From Nostoc sp. GT001 (lineage in GTDB: Bacteria > Cyanobacteriota > Cyanobacteriia > Cyanobacteriales > Nostocaceae): 24,587 bases of DNA. The notes beneath the pieces are model-generated. The model made no database searches. It was not told the DNA's origin and saw only the letters and a list, made by a program, of their open reading frames with translations. Of this stretch, positions 24,468 through 24,587 are shown piece by piece. The stretch lies in NCBI RefSeq assembly GCF_030382115.1, contig NZ_JAUDRJ010000001.1:78875-103461 (forward strand), in the 5' to 3' direction. Positions within the stretch are counted from its first letter, which is position 1, and every line of letters starts with the position of its first letter. The translations under genes were made by a program, and so were the position numbers.

Positions 24468-24587
24468 TGCTTCCCTGCAAGGGAAGGGGGTAGGGGGGTT
24501 AGGTCTGCGCCTGACTTTAAGGTTTCTAAATCTTTTTCGGAGATGTCTAATAAGTGCTCATGGAGGAAACCCCCTGTTCCCGCACGG

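Larger units (their letters stand above)
23080..24549. mobile_element. MITE-like repeat with 16-bp inverted ends, interrupted by an ISAs1-like element
   Basis: TAGACATCTCCGAAAA (23080-23095) is exactly repeated in inverted form at 24534-24549. Without the IS inside, about 180 bp remain (98 bp on the left, 82 on the right), the size of a MITE. The interior includes a hairpin CCTCTCC...GGAGAGAGG (left only) and the near-palindrome CTTCCCTGCAAGGGAAG on both sides. Confidence 0.65.

Overview
The window looks like accessory DNA from a filamentous, probably heterocyst-forming (Nostoc/Anabaena-like) cyanobacterium. The clues are frequent GCGATCGC (HIP1) octamers, heptanucleotide tandem repeats, AAA-like/WD40 proteins, and IS remnants inside small dispersed repeats. 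No rRNA, tRNA or CRISPR array was seen. Several genes at the edges (XRE-type and ribbon-helix-helix regulators, two copies of a ParB/KorB-like DNA-binding protein family, a SAP-like protein) are of the kind carried by cyanobacterial plasmids or integrated elements.

Layout. 1-1144: end of an HTH regulator, then a frameshifted, 3'-truncated copy of the ParB-like gene. 1139-1591: a small LuxR-type regulator (minus). 2126-12120: ten collinear minus-strand genes that probably form one or two transcription units. In transcription order they are: two paralogous proteins with an acidic N terminus and a basic helical C terminus (the second carries five tandem YSHPYSNPEFE repeats); a zincin metallopeptidase (HEVSH plus ETMAD); three unrecognised proteins; two small helical proteins that begin with the same LFEAPF tag; an M20 metallopeptidase; and a TIM-barrel amidohydrolase overlapping it by 4 bp. 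12142-12775: a repeat-rich regulatory region. 12776-13648: an unrecognised protein (plus). 13703-14515: SAP-like protein (minus). 14699-14953: RHH regulator, with a possible -1 frameshift extension to 15045. 15135-16600: an IS4-like insertion sequence. 16833-17837: the intact ParB-like gene. 17944-22799: two minus-strand AAA-like ATPases, one with an N-terminal HTH and one with a membrane segment and about 14 WD40 repeats. 23080-24549: a decayed ISAs1-like element apparently inserted into a MITE-like repeat.

The most interesting unit is the ten-gene cluster. Several of its products share an N-terminal tag (LFEAP(F) followed by a Y-N-P-Y-S-x-P-E-x-E type stretch), and the cluster carries three different metal-dependent hydrolase folds. 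My inference is a tagged-protein system with its own processing and peptide-degrading enzymes; its biological role cannot be read from sequence. The second strong signal is in the RHH gene: an in-phase A AAA AAA heptamer, a 7-nt spacer and a 9-bp hairpin, followed by a -1 frame that continues the coiled coil. This may be programmed frameshifting or a one-base deletion. Three separate homopolymer frameshifts in the window make assembly error a real alternative.
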